NCBI GenBank assembly: GCA_029582155.1
Contig: CM055897.1
Location: 11,956,482-12,020,481, forward strand
Direction: 5' to 3'
Source of the DNA: Panopea generosa
Taxonomy: Eukaryota > Mollusca > Bivalvia > Adapedonta > Hiatellidae
DNA length: 64,000 bases
In this document: positions 10,074 through 20,943 of the stretch, piece after piece
Numbering within the stretch: the stretch's first letter is position 1
How the letters are laid out: each line of letters begins with the position of its first letter
Program-made: the position numbers and the translations under genes
The notes under the pieces: generated by a model
Seen by the model: the letters and a program-made list of their open reading frames with translations, nothing else
What the model was told of the DNA's origin: nothing
Database searches by the model: none

Positions 10074-10830
10074 GGACCAAATTCACAATCAATGGTACGA
10101 TAATTTCCACACGTAAACGTAAGGTTTTTCTCGTATACGTAAACGTAAGATGATATTACATTTCACAAAAAATCGTAAACGTTAGTTACATCTAATATTT
10201 ATCGTAACTTTAAGAGTGCCTTTTGGCACACTAAGTTTATTATTTTACTCGTAAGTGTAAAAATAAAATGGCCGACATTTGGTAACAGAGATAGGCAGCT
10301 CGACGGCAAATCGGACGTGAACGGATTTTTCGCGACAGAGGTGAAACTTTAGTGAGCATGGATGATATCGACCTCAAAAGGCGATATCGATTTCCTCGAC
10401 GAGTTATTTTAGAGCTTGCAAACCTTGTGCGAGAAGATCTAGAACGTCCAACATAGCGTTCCCACCCGCTTCTTGTTCATCTGCAGGTTTGTTTACATAC
10501 ATAGTTGAATAAAAACCTTTACACCTCTTAGTTAACACGGCTAAGTCCACTTTTATAAGGGTGTGTAAATAATCAGTATTCGATACTGTTAATTCATTTC
10601 AATAAAATGCTTATCAATAACGCATTAAAATTGTTTAAATGATACTTAATATGCTTAACATGAATGCAATATGTCCATAACGATTATAATAAATTATATC
10701 GTATACGTGTACTTCTATTCAACTACTAATGGACTCTTTACATTAGAATGGTCTAGCCAATTGCCTATTTATAGAAAGGGGTCCGACTAAGGGAATCAAC
10801 GTACTGCATACTGATGCTATTGCAATATTC
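10074..10830 (+). mobile_element. PIF/Harbinger element fragment inserted in the satellite
   Basis: The 67-bp repeat is broken after gccag (10073) and resumes with ttacctg at 10831. The inserted 757 bp starts GGACCAAATTCACAATC, then has cgtaaacgtaag motifs repeated near 10127-10150 and 10157-10175, then a Harbinger transposase exon. I find no matching inverted end on the right, so the element seems 3' truncated. TTA at 10831 fits the usual Harbinger target but is not seen duplicated on the left. Confidence 0.6.
10268..10486 (+). pseudogene. PIF/Harbinger transposase, first exon remnant (copy 1)
   Basis: From ATG at 10268 the frame reads MADIW, then a TAA and a TAG, then RRQIGRERIFRDRG, SMDDIDLKRRYRFPRRVI and LELANLVREDLERPT, another TAG (10453-10455), then RSHPLLVHLQ. 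This is the conserved N-terminal start of Harbinger (HARBI1-like) transposases. It ends at CTGCAG|GTTTGT, a plausible splice donor at 10487, and no later exon follows. It is 73 codons with three in-frame stops and so cannot make protein. An intact version would be part of a DDE endonuclease acting on TTA-type targets. Confidence 0.8.
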
Positions 10831-11765
10831 TTACCTGTTATCCATTTATACATGCTACCGTACATTGCAGTTACTCGTTACCAGAAATACAGGCTAGTTA
10901 CCTGTCAACCGTTCATACATGCTACCGTATATTGCAGAAACTCGATACCCGAGATAAACGCCTTGCCTGTTTTCTGTTTATATATGCTACCATAGATTAC
11001 ATTTTGAACAGTTTCCTGTTATTTGTTTATATAATATGTTACCGTAGATTGTATTGACTCGGTAATCTGTTTATACATGCTACCGTAGATTGCAGATTGT
11101 AGTTACTCGTTACCAGAGATACACGCTAGTTACCTGTTATCATTTTATATATGCTACCGTAGATTGTAGTTACTCATTACTAGAGATACACGCCAATTAC
11201 CTGCTATCTGTTTATATATTCTACCGTTGGTTGTAGTTTCTCGTCACCAGCGATACACGCCAGTTACCTGTCTCCCGTTCATACATGCTAGCGTAGATTG
11301 CAGTTAATCATTACCAGATATACACACCATTTACCTGTTTTCAGTTTATATATTCTACCGTAGATTGCAGTAATTCGTTACTAGAGATACTTATCAGTTA
11401 CCTGTTATCTGTTGATATATGCTACCGTAGATTGCAGTTACTCGTCAACAGAGATACACGCCAGTTACCTGTCTCCCGTTTATACATGCTACCGTAGATT
11501 GCAGTTACTCGTCACCAGCAATACACGCTAGTAAGCTATCTCCCGTTTATACATGCTACCGTAGATTGCATGTTACCCATTACTAAAATACACGCCAGTT
11601 ACCTGTTTATACATGCTACCGTAGATTGCAGTTACTCGTTACAAGAGATACACGCCAGTTACCTGTTATCTGTTTATACATGCTACCGGAGATTGCATTA
11701 ACTCGTTACCAGAGATACATGCCATTTACCTGTTACCCATGTTTGCATGCTACTATATTTTGCAT
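10831..11765 (+). repeat. 67-bp satellite array, second block (copy 1)
   Basis: About 13 more units of the same 67-bp repeat, more diverged on the left (10940-11080) and more regular from 11090 on. It ends in a decayed unit (catgctactatattttgca) at about 11764. Confidence 0.93.
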
Positions 11766-12329
11766 AGAAGGAAGAAGAAATTACAAGGACACACGCCGTT
11801 CTGGAATTTGACCAGTCGAGCTAAACACTTGAGGTGGCAACGTGTTTACAAGACAAAACATCAGCACTCTAACACTATGATGAAGTTTGGTCGGTCATGA
11901 TAGTGTTTTCGATAACCCTTAACCCACTTTAACACCACCAAATGAAATATGCTCAGCACAGTGAAAACAACCACGTATGTCTATTTCCTAAACATAAATA
12001 TCGCGGTTAAGAAATAGAGAACCGAAGTTCTAGGTTTTACCTTAATTGACAGATATATCCTCAACTCATATGTACATTGGCATGTATAACGAATGTCTAC
12101 ATACACACGTTTGTGGTAGTCTAGTATACTGCTATCTAGTTGACCTTCGTGTTCACTATCATATCTTAGATTGTAAACGATCATGCAAAGCAAAATTTGC
12201 ATATTTGACATATTGATAGTAAACTGCACTCTTCCGCACCAATAAAAATGGCTGATATAGGTTATAATTAATGGGACATACCCTATACACCTCGTCCTCC
12301 TATAAAGTGGGGTAACTAATGTTCGATAC
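11766..12329. other. Unique sequence without a gene (copy 1)
   Basis: Low-copy AT-rich DNA. The minus-strand frame at 12229-11981 has no recognisable domain, and its extension in copy 2 depends on one base change in the SINE head, so I do not call it a gene. Confidence 0.5.
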
Positions 12330-12495
12330 CTGGTATGTTGTAAGATCTTTTATTTTTCTTCGTTAAGGTCGTACGTTCGAATCCCGCTCGCTCCAAAAAC
12401 TTCATGTGAGAGAGTTTCCAGTTACTTGCGGAAGGACTGAGTCTGTCGTCAGTCTGAGGCCTTGCTCTACTAGTAAAACTGGATATACCATATTA
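12330..12495 (+). mobile_element. tRNA-derived SINE, 5' part (copy 1)
   Basis: A Pol III box B, GTTCGAATCCC, is at 12375-12385, preceded by a weak D-arm-like stretch (cctggtatgttgtaagatc). It is followed by a conserved SINE-type central part (gagagtttccagttacttgcggaaggac) of the kind found in mollusc SINEs. The SINE is cut at 12495 by a DNA transposon, and its tail resumes at 16760. The left edge is approximate. Confidence 0.7.
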
Positions 12496-15400
12496 GTAGG
12501 CCATCCAAAAAACTTTTGATGGCAAATTTGAGTAGAATTTGGCATCCATGCCTAATGTCTTCCTTGGCATGTATACAAACCTGTGAGGGTGGATGCCAAT
12601 CATGAAATCGCCTCATAATCTCAAAATTAGGTCAAAGGTCAACTGGGTGCAGTAATTGACATATAGAATTAAAGAAACTGTCTTGTTAAAATATTCGTTC
12701 ATTTATTGAACTAAAAACTATAGAAATATGTCTCTTGTAAGCAACTACAAGGAAAATGAAAAAAATATGTTAAAAATTGTGTTGTTAAATTGAGGTCAAA
12801 GGTCAAAAAGTGGGTAAAATTTATGAAATTTGAATATCTTGTGAAATGCAAGGTTCCAATAATTAAGAACAGGCAAGTATTTTAAATCAAATGAAGTGAA
12901 TACATAAACAAACTTTATGAGAAATTAAGCATATTAAAAAGAAGGAAAGAGCTTCATGAGGTCACAATAGAAGTCGGACAAAACTATTAGCGGTATAGAA
13001 AAAGTTAATATTCTCTGATATTGCTCAACAAAGAAAGCTAATGATCTATAGTCATTTTAATATACACTAGTATACTAGTAAATACGTTGTTATATAATAA
13101 GGATATTTGTTAGAATGCAGAAAGTAACTATTCGGATAGCGTGTATTCCAAAAGCCTGAATCATAGTGTGACTATCAGTGACTATGTATCATTGCAGTGA
13201 AGAATTGGGAAAGTCATCAAGTTAAAATCACTTCATATTCAGAGACATTCAATAATTCAGTCTTTGTGGTAGAATTCCTAAATCATACAACCCTAGCAAC
13301 TGGCAGAGGTACCAAGGACAACTTGTGTTTCAGCACAGAACCAATTTCTACATTTCAGCTAGCATTTACAGCTGACACAGATATGTTTAAACATTTAAAT
13401 GTTTGGTAGACTCTGAAGTAGTTTTCTGTCATCTGTAACAACCTGAACTTTCTGCATGTTTGAAACATCATATATCATTGCAAATGTTTTGTTTTTTTCT
13501 TCAAAGGATCATACTCAAAAAATGTCAAAAGTATCCAAATGTTTGATAAAAACTTGAACATCAGACTCATCAAGATCAGTTCCTAATGGCAGACAATCAT
13601 ATCTGGTGTAGGTATGGTCTTCCTCTGCATCAGTTTCTCCTTATAGTGACTTCTCTAACACATCTGACTGAGTTGTCAAAGTGACACAGAATTTGTCTCT
13701 GGCTTGGTCGTTTTGTGTGATTCCTTTTTTCCTATTGTTCATGTTACAAATGTTTTCATCCAGCTTGTTGCTTGGTCAGTGTTCAGTGATTTTGCTCCTT
13801 TTGACTATAAAAATCCTATCTTTATATTTCCCACACATATCTGGTGCTGTCTTTCAAGAGACTTCATATCATCTAAGTAAACAAGTCTTGATTGCCGTAT
13901 ACAAGTTATTTTTTTAGAATGGATGGCTGATCTGCTTTGATAAGGGTGTTGCTTTGACTAATATGATTTGAAATCTCTTCAAATATATTGATAACAGTAG
14001 TAAATGTGTTCAGTTCATCTAAATAGGATTGTAGTATTGGAAGCATTCCTATAGTTGTCATTGGCAGTATATCTGGACTGCTTAATTCATTGTAAGCTCT
14101 CCAAGTCGGAACTGGTTGCATATCATTTTGACTATTTTGCTAATTACCTATTCAAATATTCCGAATAAATGCTATTGAACGTGTTTCATTATTGTGTGTG
14201 TACCATCTACTTGCATTTATGTTGTCAGGTCCATTTATTGGATATAGCCTACCATCATTACTTTATCCAATTGGATAGTTTTCATAGTATCAGCAGAAGC
14301 ATGTTTGCCCAATTATAAAGTTCTGGTATTAGTACCCACATAATATTCTCTAGAGTTTGACTGTATTTCCCAACCACCATATTGTGCTGTTAACTATGTT
14401 TCTTTCATCTAACGTTGCTTCAACAGCACCAATATTATCACAGGACATAAACAGATTATATCCATTTTCGATATACATCCCAAGACTGTCATTTACAATT
14501 AAGTTGTCAATTCTATTGATAATATTTATAACAGTGTGGTTCACAGCATGGAATAGACTAACACTTATTTCAGAACAAGCTGTCTTGTGAAGAGCATGTC
14601 CAAGGCCAACATCTTGAGACTGTGTATGCCGTTAGATACGCCAAATACTATATCTCCTTCGCTAGTATACAAACGTAACAGTTCTCCGCATAGGTTATGA
14701 CTCCAGCATTGCCATCTAGAATAATTGTCATTCCACCAAATAGCAGGCGAGATAGAGAAAGAACCTTCCAGGAATTACCTTGTCTACATAATCAATGTCT
14801 GTTCCTTCCTGAAGGGAATCATGCCTATCTCACTTCTTACTTGTTGAGCAGCAGTCAACACTTTCCTGTATAAGTATACTTTCATATGGTTCTAGAATAC
14901 TTGAAACATTATCTGATAAATCAGTATATGACCCAAAATCAGACGCATATGTGATGGTCTAATAAACTGTGTTTTGGGTCAGTAGCTTTTTTTACGTCTT
15001 CATAGAACGATCCTCATATTTGCTTGGAACAGTCTTATTTAATACCCTTGTAATAAAGCTACTCCAGTCGCCACCAATAATCACCGGAGCTAAATCCTCA
15101 TAATTCTGTCATTACTGTATCATCTTTGAAAGTATTCTCATACTTCACAATTTGGTTTTTTAAGCTTAGACATTTTAGAATGTATTTTACTTCGGAAGCA
15201 AGAAGTTCATTTACAGCCGCAATACATATTCTTGAAAACTATCACTCAGTGTAACTGTTTTACATTTTCCGACTGAAATAAAATACATCAACTCGAATCA
15301 GTTGGTAATATTTTTGCTAAAGTTGCTAAATGGACAGGAGCATTTTTCAACTCTTTTTCGACACTACTAGTAGAAAGTCCAGGAGATCCCATTTTTCTTT

Positions 15401-16759
15401 TGAGTTTATTAATTTTATTCTTGGAAGTGAATACACTATAACAAATTTTATGCCATAAAAAGTTTCAATCAAGTGTCACGATCAAAACTGTCATTTCTGT
15501 CAAGAACTTCTATATTAGAGGTAACAAGTAATTTTCTTCGAATCTCAGATACTTTGTGAGGCATATTTATGTATGGTAGGACAAGTTTTACTAGTTTTAC
15601 GTACAATTAAGGTAATTTGATTACATCATAACATAAACTCTCTTTCTTTTACACTTACTTTTAATCTAAGGTATATATATTCGTAATTGTTATTTCTCCT
15701 TAAATCGCATTTCAATTGGAAAATAATACATGTACATGATAAAAAAATATGCACCAGTGTATTACCGTATTGTGAAGAACATACGGACGTCCAAGCGAAC
15801 ACTTAACTTTTAGAATTAATTTTAGTATTTATCTTCAAAGATATGTATAAAATTCAAGGTTAATAACAAATTGCAGATTTGCAATAAACAACAACTACTG
15901 AAATTGTCTACATTTTAAATGTACTTATTGAACTTTCGACTCGTATAAAAACAAGCAGAAAGACAGACATGCTTCAATATCCTTTAAATAGATGCTCCAT
16001 CGTCCTTTACACTGTTTCATTATTAACTATAACGATCACAACTATCATAATGTATATGAATTCTACAGTTTGATGAGCACAGCCAATTCTAACAAGATAA
16101 TCAAACTGGCAAAGTTTTTATTTGAGATGTTTAATAAATGAACTCTTTACCTCCAATCTTAAAACAAAATGACTTAAAACATAATGACTTGAATTAAATC
16201 TCGAAATTGTGTATTACTTTTTTCTTTTTTTCAATATTTGAAATAAGATAAAACACAAACATTGACCACGAGCAAAACAACAGAACAGTAAATACATTAA
16301 AAAAAAATATATATAAATAAATATATTGCATTCATTTTATCAAAACTGTATTGAAACTATAATGTTCGTATTATGAATGTTTATTTGTTAGATTCCATGT
16401 TTACCATGTGTTTAAAAATGTATTATGGGCCGGAGGCCTACATTACTCAAATAAAATTTTGTTTATTTGTCTATATTGTCTTATAGTTTATTAACAACAT
16501 GTCATTACAGAAAAAATATATAAAACAACATAATTGTAACATTGTGACAATAATTTATATACAATACTGTTTTGTTAACTTTTGCATCTGATTGACCTTT
16601 GACCTCAACTGTGACCTTAAAACGCAATTTCATGAGTGGCATCCATCATCACACGATGCTGTACATATTGGGGAATAATGTTATGGTACTAAAACAATTC
16701 TACTAAAAATTGCCATCAAAAGTTAAAATAAGGGTCATTTTGCTTTTTGGATGGCCTAC
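12496..16759. mobile_element. 4.26-kb DNA transposon inserted in the SINE (copy 1)
   Basis: The left end GTAGGCCATCC (12496) is matched by the inverse GGATGGCCTAC ending at 16759; TA flanks both sides. Further in, ACTTTTGATGGCAA and AGTAGAATT also recur inverted (16680-16720), and TGGATGCC.ATCATGAAAT.GC and AGGTCAAAGGTCAA are shared near 12595-12650 and 16585-16650. This makes degenerate terminal inverted repeats of over 150 bp. The interior is mainly non-coding now, with minus-strand remnants of a protein. The family is uncertain; TA flanks suggest a Tc1/mariner-like or similar TA-targeting group. Confidence 0.8.
13906..14544 (-). pseudogene. Remnant of the transposon-encoded protein (copy 1)
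   Basis: Two minus-strand fragments in order. At 14544-14350 one reads MSCDNIGAVEATLDERN followed by STIWWLGNTVKL. At 14121-13906 the other reads VPTWRAYNELSSPDILPM, then TTIGMLPILQ, and ends LIKADQPSILKK. I recognise the pattern (DN..EETL.G...T, W.AYN, DQP) from large uncharacterised mobile-element proteins common in aquatic invertebrates, but cannot name a Pfam family. The biochemical role is unknown. A third open piece, only in copy 2 (30624-30439, RKMGSPGLSTSSVEKELKN), could be its N-terminal region. Frameshifts separate the pieces. Confidence 0.5.
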
Positions 16760-16824
16760 TATATATAGCCTGAAATGTGTTGAAAATGGCGTTAAACCCC
16801 ATTAAAAAAAGAAATATATATATA
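16760..16824 (+). mobile_element. tRNA-derived SINE, 3' tail (copy 1)
   Basis: The SINE resumes after the transposon: gcctgaaatgtgttgaaaatggcgttaaacccc, then an A-rich and (ta)n tail. This 'ggcgttaaacccc' ending is typical of bivalve SINEs. Confidence 0.7.
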
Positions 16825-17163
16825 CTTAACGGCTTTTCTAACTCCACATTTTTATTTTTGAAGTATTTCTTTTATTTAAAGCAATAATTTTATGAATTTT
16901 CGTCTGCTGTCATTGTACATGATGATAAACATCGTGCCATGAATAAAGTTGACCGTAAACCAGTTTATATACCTGTTCCGAGATGCAGGTGTATTTCGTG
17001 CTTTTTGTCTCTTGTCAATTATTAAAGAGTGGTACACCTACCAAATCGAAACAAATGTATTTTATGATGATGTATATGTCGAAAAGAAATAAATTTTGTC
17101 AGTTTATTAAAACTATGTGACGAATGACAGAAACAACATCCGTGTGTTGCCATGGTGTTCTAG
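16825..17163. other. No gene seen
   Basis: AT-rich DNA with no coding signal or repeat I can name. It probably includes the flank of the Tc1 fragment that follows. Confidence 0.4.
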
Positions 17164-17214
17164 AGTACTGATCTGAATCCCATAGAACACGTATGGGATG
17201 AACTTGGTCGTCGT
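17164..17214 (+). pseudogene. Tc1/mariner transposase scrap (copy 1)
   Basis: Seventeen codons read STDLNPIEHVWDELGRR, the conserved segment around the third catalytic residue of Tc1-type transposases. Nothing else of the protein is present, and the next bases pass into a LINE fragment. Same at 32319-32369. Confidence 0.8.
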
Positions 17215-17230
17215 TTTTTTATAGACAGCA

Positions 17231-18727
17231 ATTGCTTCAAGGTTCAAGGTTCTGTTTTAGGACCATTTTTCTTTTTAATTTATATTAATGATATTACCGA
17301 ACATTTATTAAGTTTAACTAGAATATTTGCCGATGATACATCTCTTGCTTTCACGGCATCTAATATAACAGATAATGAAGGAATGTTATACCACGATCTA
17401 AGTATGATTTCAGATTGGTCAGAACAATGATTGGTTAATTTTAACCCAAACAAAACAGAGGCAATTTTATTTACTCTAAAATAAAATCATGTATCCTTCT
17501 TTGACTTTTAATAATACCAGTGTCAAGTGTGTAGATCATCATATAACATTTAGGACTAACATTAAGCAACGATGGGAAATGGCATAAACATAAACATGAT
17601 ATTTTACACTCTGCATCAAAGGTTTTAGGTATGATCAGAAAAATTAAGTAAACAGTTAACAGAACAGCTTTAAAACAAATTCATATGCCATTTCTACGAC
17701 CTATTCTAGAATATGGATCTGTAGTGTAGGGTGGATGTACCCAATATGAAAAAGTTCGACACGAAGCGGCTCGTATTGTATCCGGTTTAACTCGGTCTAC
17801 TTCTCTTCGTAACTTATACAAAGAACTAGGTTGGCTTTCTTTAGAAGATAGAAGATTATACCAAATTTAATTGTTTCATATAAAGTAAAAAAAGGGTTAA
17901 CTCCAGAATATTTAAACAATATTTCCCCTGAAACTATAGGAATAACTACACCATATAATCTAAGAAATGATAGTAATTATTCGTTATTAAATACAAGAGC
18001 TCAATTATTTAGAAATTATTTTATTCCATCATGTATTTCTTCTTGGAATAATCTTCCGGAACACTTACGCAATTCTGAAACTCTACCATCATTTAAACGC
18101 CAGCTTATGAATCATTTGTTTAAACCCACCAAAATACTATGTTTTTATTTAACAGGTCTTCGTAAATTATCTATTTTTCATGCACGTTTAAGAAATGGTT
18201 GCAGTAACCTTAATGATGATTTATTTGTCAACAAACTAAAATTATATTCAACTTGTAAAAAAATGTAGGGATGAAAAAGAGGATGCCGAACACTATTTCA
18301 TGCAATGTCCTTCTTTTTTAAACGATCGACTTCGTCTCTTTCATGCTACACGTCACCTTCATCATTTAAGTGTTAAAACCCTGTTACACGGGAGAGATGA
18401 TATATCAGACGATAAAAATATTGCTGTATTTAACAATGTCTAAACTGATTAAAGACACTAAATGTTTTAATAAAGAATAGATTTTATTAAATTTTAGCAT
18501 TAACCTCACAATGGAGCCCCTCATTTAAGGTCAGCATCGGAAGCATTTATTTAAACAATGTATTCCATTTCATTTTTTCTTCTTGCTTCATATATGAATA
18601 TGTTTTATTGTCATCTTGATTGTTTCTTGTAAATAATTTGTTGTTGGGAAGGGCCGATTTTAATGTTGGATAACCTGTGGCCCAACCCTTTTGCTACTAC
18701 ATGTATATAAAAAAGCAATAAAATATG
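17231..18727 (+). pseudogene. 5'-truncated LINE: reverse transcriptase C-part and 3' UTR (copy 1)
   Basis: The fragment begins in the RT at GSVLGPFFF (17248), runs through the catalytic FADD (17326-17337) and an RT thumb region with PFLRPILEYGSVV, HEAARIVSGLTR and LYKELGWLSLEDRRL, and ends with a C-terminal HYFMQCPSF motif near 18300. Several frame changes and stops are present, for example TAG for a tryptophan codon at about 17728, where copy 2 still has TGG. The 3' UTR ends with aagcaataaaatatg near 18727. 5' truncation is usual for LINE insertions. It resembles CR1/L2/Jockey-type elements; the clade is not resolved. Confidence 0.85.
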
Positions 18728-19216
18728 TTTAAAGTGAAGGGTAAGACAGCTTCGTCAGCAACCCCGAACTATACGGCAGCTAGAAAATTCGGACATGGAA
18801 TGCCATTCCTCAGGTACACATCAGTAACTAGTACAAACTACATCACTTCCATGCGTTCCAGGTGTATTGCAGTCATCAGAGCACAGAGCGGACATAATCG
18901 GTATTGAGGTGATCATTTTGTGACTTTTGACTTTACGGTTTGTCCTGTTGTTACTAATGTTGAGCATCCGAGCGTTATTATTGTTATGTTTTCTTGTAAT
19001 AAAATGATCAGTTAACATTGTGCATAACATTCATTGAGATATTTTAATATTTGACGGAGATATTAGCAACAAATTAAGTGTGGAATTAGAATAGCCGTTA
19101 AGTATATAGTCACATTAAGCTACTCTCTGCTGACTATTTAACAACCTAAGAATTACGTCTCTTCAGTCTATAATGAAAATCGCAATTTTACATACTGGTA
19201 GATCTCTCACCACAGG
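18728..19216. other. No gene seen (copy 1)
   Basis: Short open frames on both strands (18725-18907 and 19030-18821) are conserved between the duplicate copies, but that follows from the duplication. They have no known domain. Confidence 0.4.
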
Positions 19217-19515
19217 TATTTTCTATTGTGGCTATCAGCCAGATATACAGAGTATGTTTATTAAGTATTCACATGTATTGTTTCATCATTACTATCAGCC
19301 AGATGTACAGAGATAACTATTAATTATCACATGTATTCTTCTATTATGGCTATCAGCCAGATATACGAAGTATGTTTATTAAGTATTCACATGTATTGTT
19401 TCATCATTACTATCAGCCAGATGTACAGAGATAACTATTAATTATCACATGTGTTCTTCTATTATGGCTATCAGCCAGATATACGGAGTATGTTTATTAA
19501 GTATTCACATGTAAT
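19217..19515 (+). repeat. 118-bp two-part minisatellite (copy 1)
   Basis: Five subunits alternate 60 and 58 bp. Each contains ctatcagccagat (19232, 19292, 19350, 19410, 19468), and odd and even units differ in sequence, giving a 118-bp higher-order repeat. Confidence 0.92.
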
Positions 19516-19579
19516 TCCAGCCGTGTATATTGAATAGTGATGACTGACTGTAGCTTATTCCTTATCCCTTTTCCTTATT

Positions 19580-19945
19580 TAAATGCTCAAATTTTTATTT
19601 GAATGACATCATTGATTTATTTTGAACATTTTGACAGCATTGTCATGTTTGAATTGTGAATTTAGAAAAACAAATTGATACTTGGATATTGGAATATGAA
19701 TACATGATCTCGGAAGTCTACCTTCACTTTTTCAATAATGTACACACTGAGCAGAAAAAAATCTCTTATATGACACATGACCTCTACTTTTCTCATCATG
19801 TTTTGATAGTGCAGTGGTTGACAAACAGTAAAATGTAAATTCCACTTCTTTCATTGGATCACTCTATGAATGACAAGTCTTCAAACTTTTATTATTTACT
19901 ACAGAATAAAAAACAAAAATCAATGGTGGGTTTACACTTATAAGA
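19580..19945 (+). repeat. Direct repeat, first member (copy 1)
   Basis: About 320 bp resembling 20610-20945 at about 85-90% by eye (for example gaacattttgacagcattg, tgtacacactgagcag, gatagtgcagtggttgacaa). Not LTR-like: no TG...CA ends seen. Confidence 0.8.
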
Positions 19946-20609
19946 GAGACTTGAGTGAGATGGGGGTGATTTTCAAAAAAGTTAATTGTAGGTAAAATAA
20001 CCTCTTTTTTACACTCTCATGGTCTTAAATGGCAAATTGGAGACATTTCCTGCATAAAAAACACATTTTGGCTAGTTTACATGTATGCCTCAAATTAAGC
20101 ATATATGTGCATATTTACATTGAAACTTCATGAAAAATCACACAATTTTGAAGATTTCTTATTTTGGATGATTGAAATGTGCAATTTTTTAGCACATATA
20201 CATTGTATTGAATAATATATTTTGGTAAGATAATGTCTTCAATGTGTCCTGAGACTATTTTGGTGTAAAAGTTTTAATGGAATTAGGTAAAAAAAAAATT
20301 TTTTGGTAAAATTAGTCAAAACACATCAAAATTGCATGTCGGTCAACATCTCGCGCCTGTATATAATGACCATGTAAAAGGTGGTATTCTGACAAAAGTT
20401 TTAGTATTTAATGCCTGCAACTTGGCAGTATTACTGCAAATTGATAGTACTTAGCAAAAAAAAAACCAACAGGTTATTATGAAATTAAACAAAAAGTTTC
20501 CTTAGGGGCATAGTACCACCATTGGAAAAAGGGAGTGCTTTCGTGGGGTAGTCGCATAATGGCGGCAATAAATAATCCTCGTTTGCTCTTCTTTAAAAAT
20601 GGATTTTTT
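19946..20609. other. Spacer between direct repeats; no gene (copy 1)
   Basis: AT-rich non-coding sequence that I cannot assign to a known element. Confidence 0.4.
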
Positions 20610-20943
20610 CTTTATTTTAATGCTCATTTTTTTACTTGAATTTCATTATTAATGTATTTTGAACATTTTGACAGCATTGTTATGTTTGAATTGTGAATTT
20701 AGAAAAAGAAATGGATGCTTGGAAATTGGGGTAATACATGATTTCGGAAGTCTACTTTCATTTTGTCAATAGTGTACACACTGAGCAGATAAAAAATCTC
20801 TTATATGACACATGACCCCTACTTTTCTCATCATATTTTGATAGTGCAGTGGTTGACAAACAGTAAAATGTAAGTTTCATTTGGGTCTCTCTATGAATGA
20901 CAAGCCTTCAAAATTCTATTATTTACTATAGAATAAAAAACAA
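20610..20943 (+). repeat. Direct repeat, second member (copy 1)
   Basis: Diverged partner of 19580-19945. It ends directly at the start of the dispersed repeat at 20944. Confidence 0.8.

Noticed and set aside
13197-13409. 70-codon plus-strand frame conserved in both duplicate copies
   Set aside because: Conservation is due to the duplication; it lies antisense in the decayed transposon and has no domain.
13681-13917. Hydrophobic 78-codon plus-strand frame
   Set aside because: It abuts the end of the minus-strand transposon protein remnant and its hydrophobic look comes from T-rich sequence; no domain.
18725-19030. Overlapping short frames on both strands
   Set aside because: Identical in the two copies only because the segment is duplicated; no start context, domain or splice sites.
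19580-20943. Solo LTR pair or small LTR element
   Set aside because: The direct repeats lack TG...CA ends, a primer-binding site or a polypurine tract, and the spacer has no coding remains.
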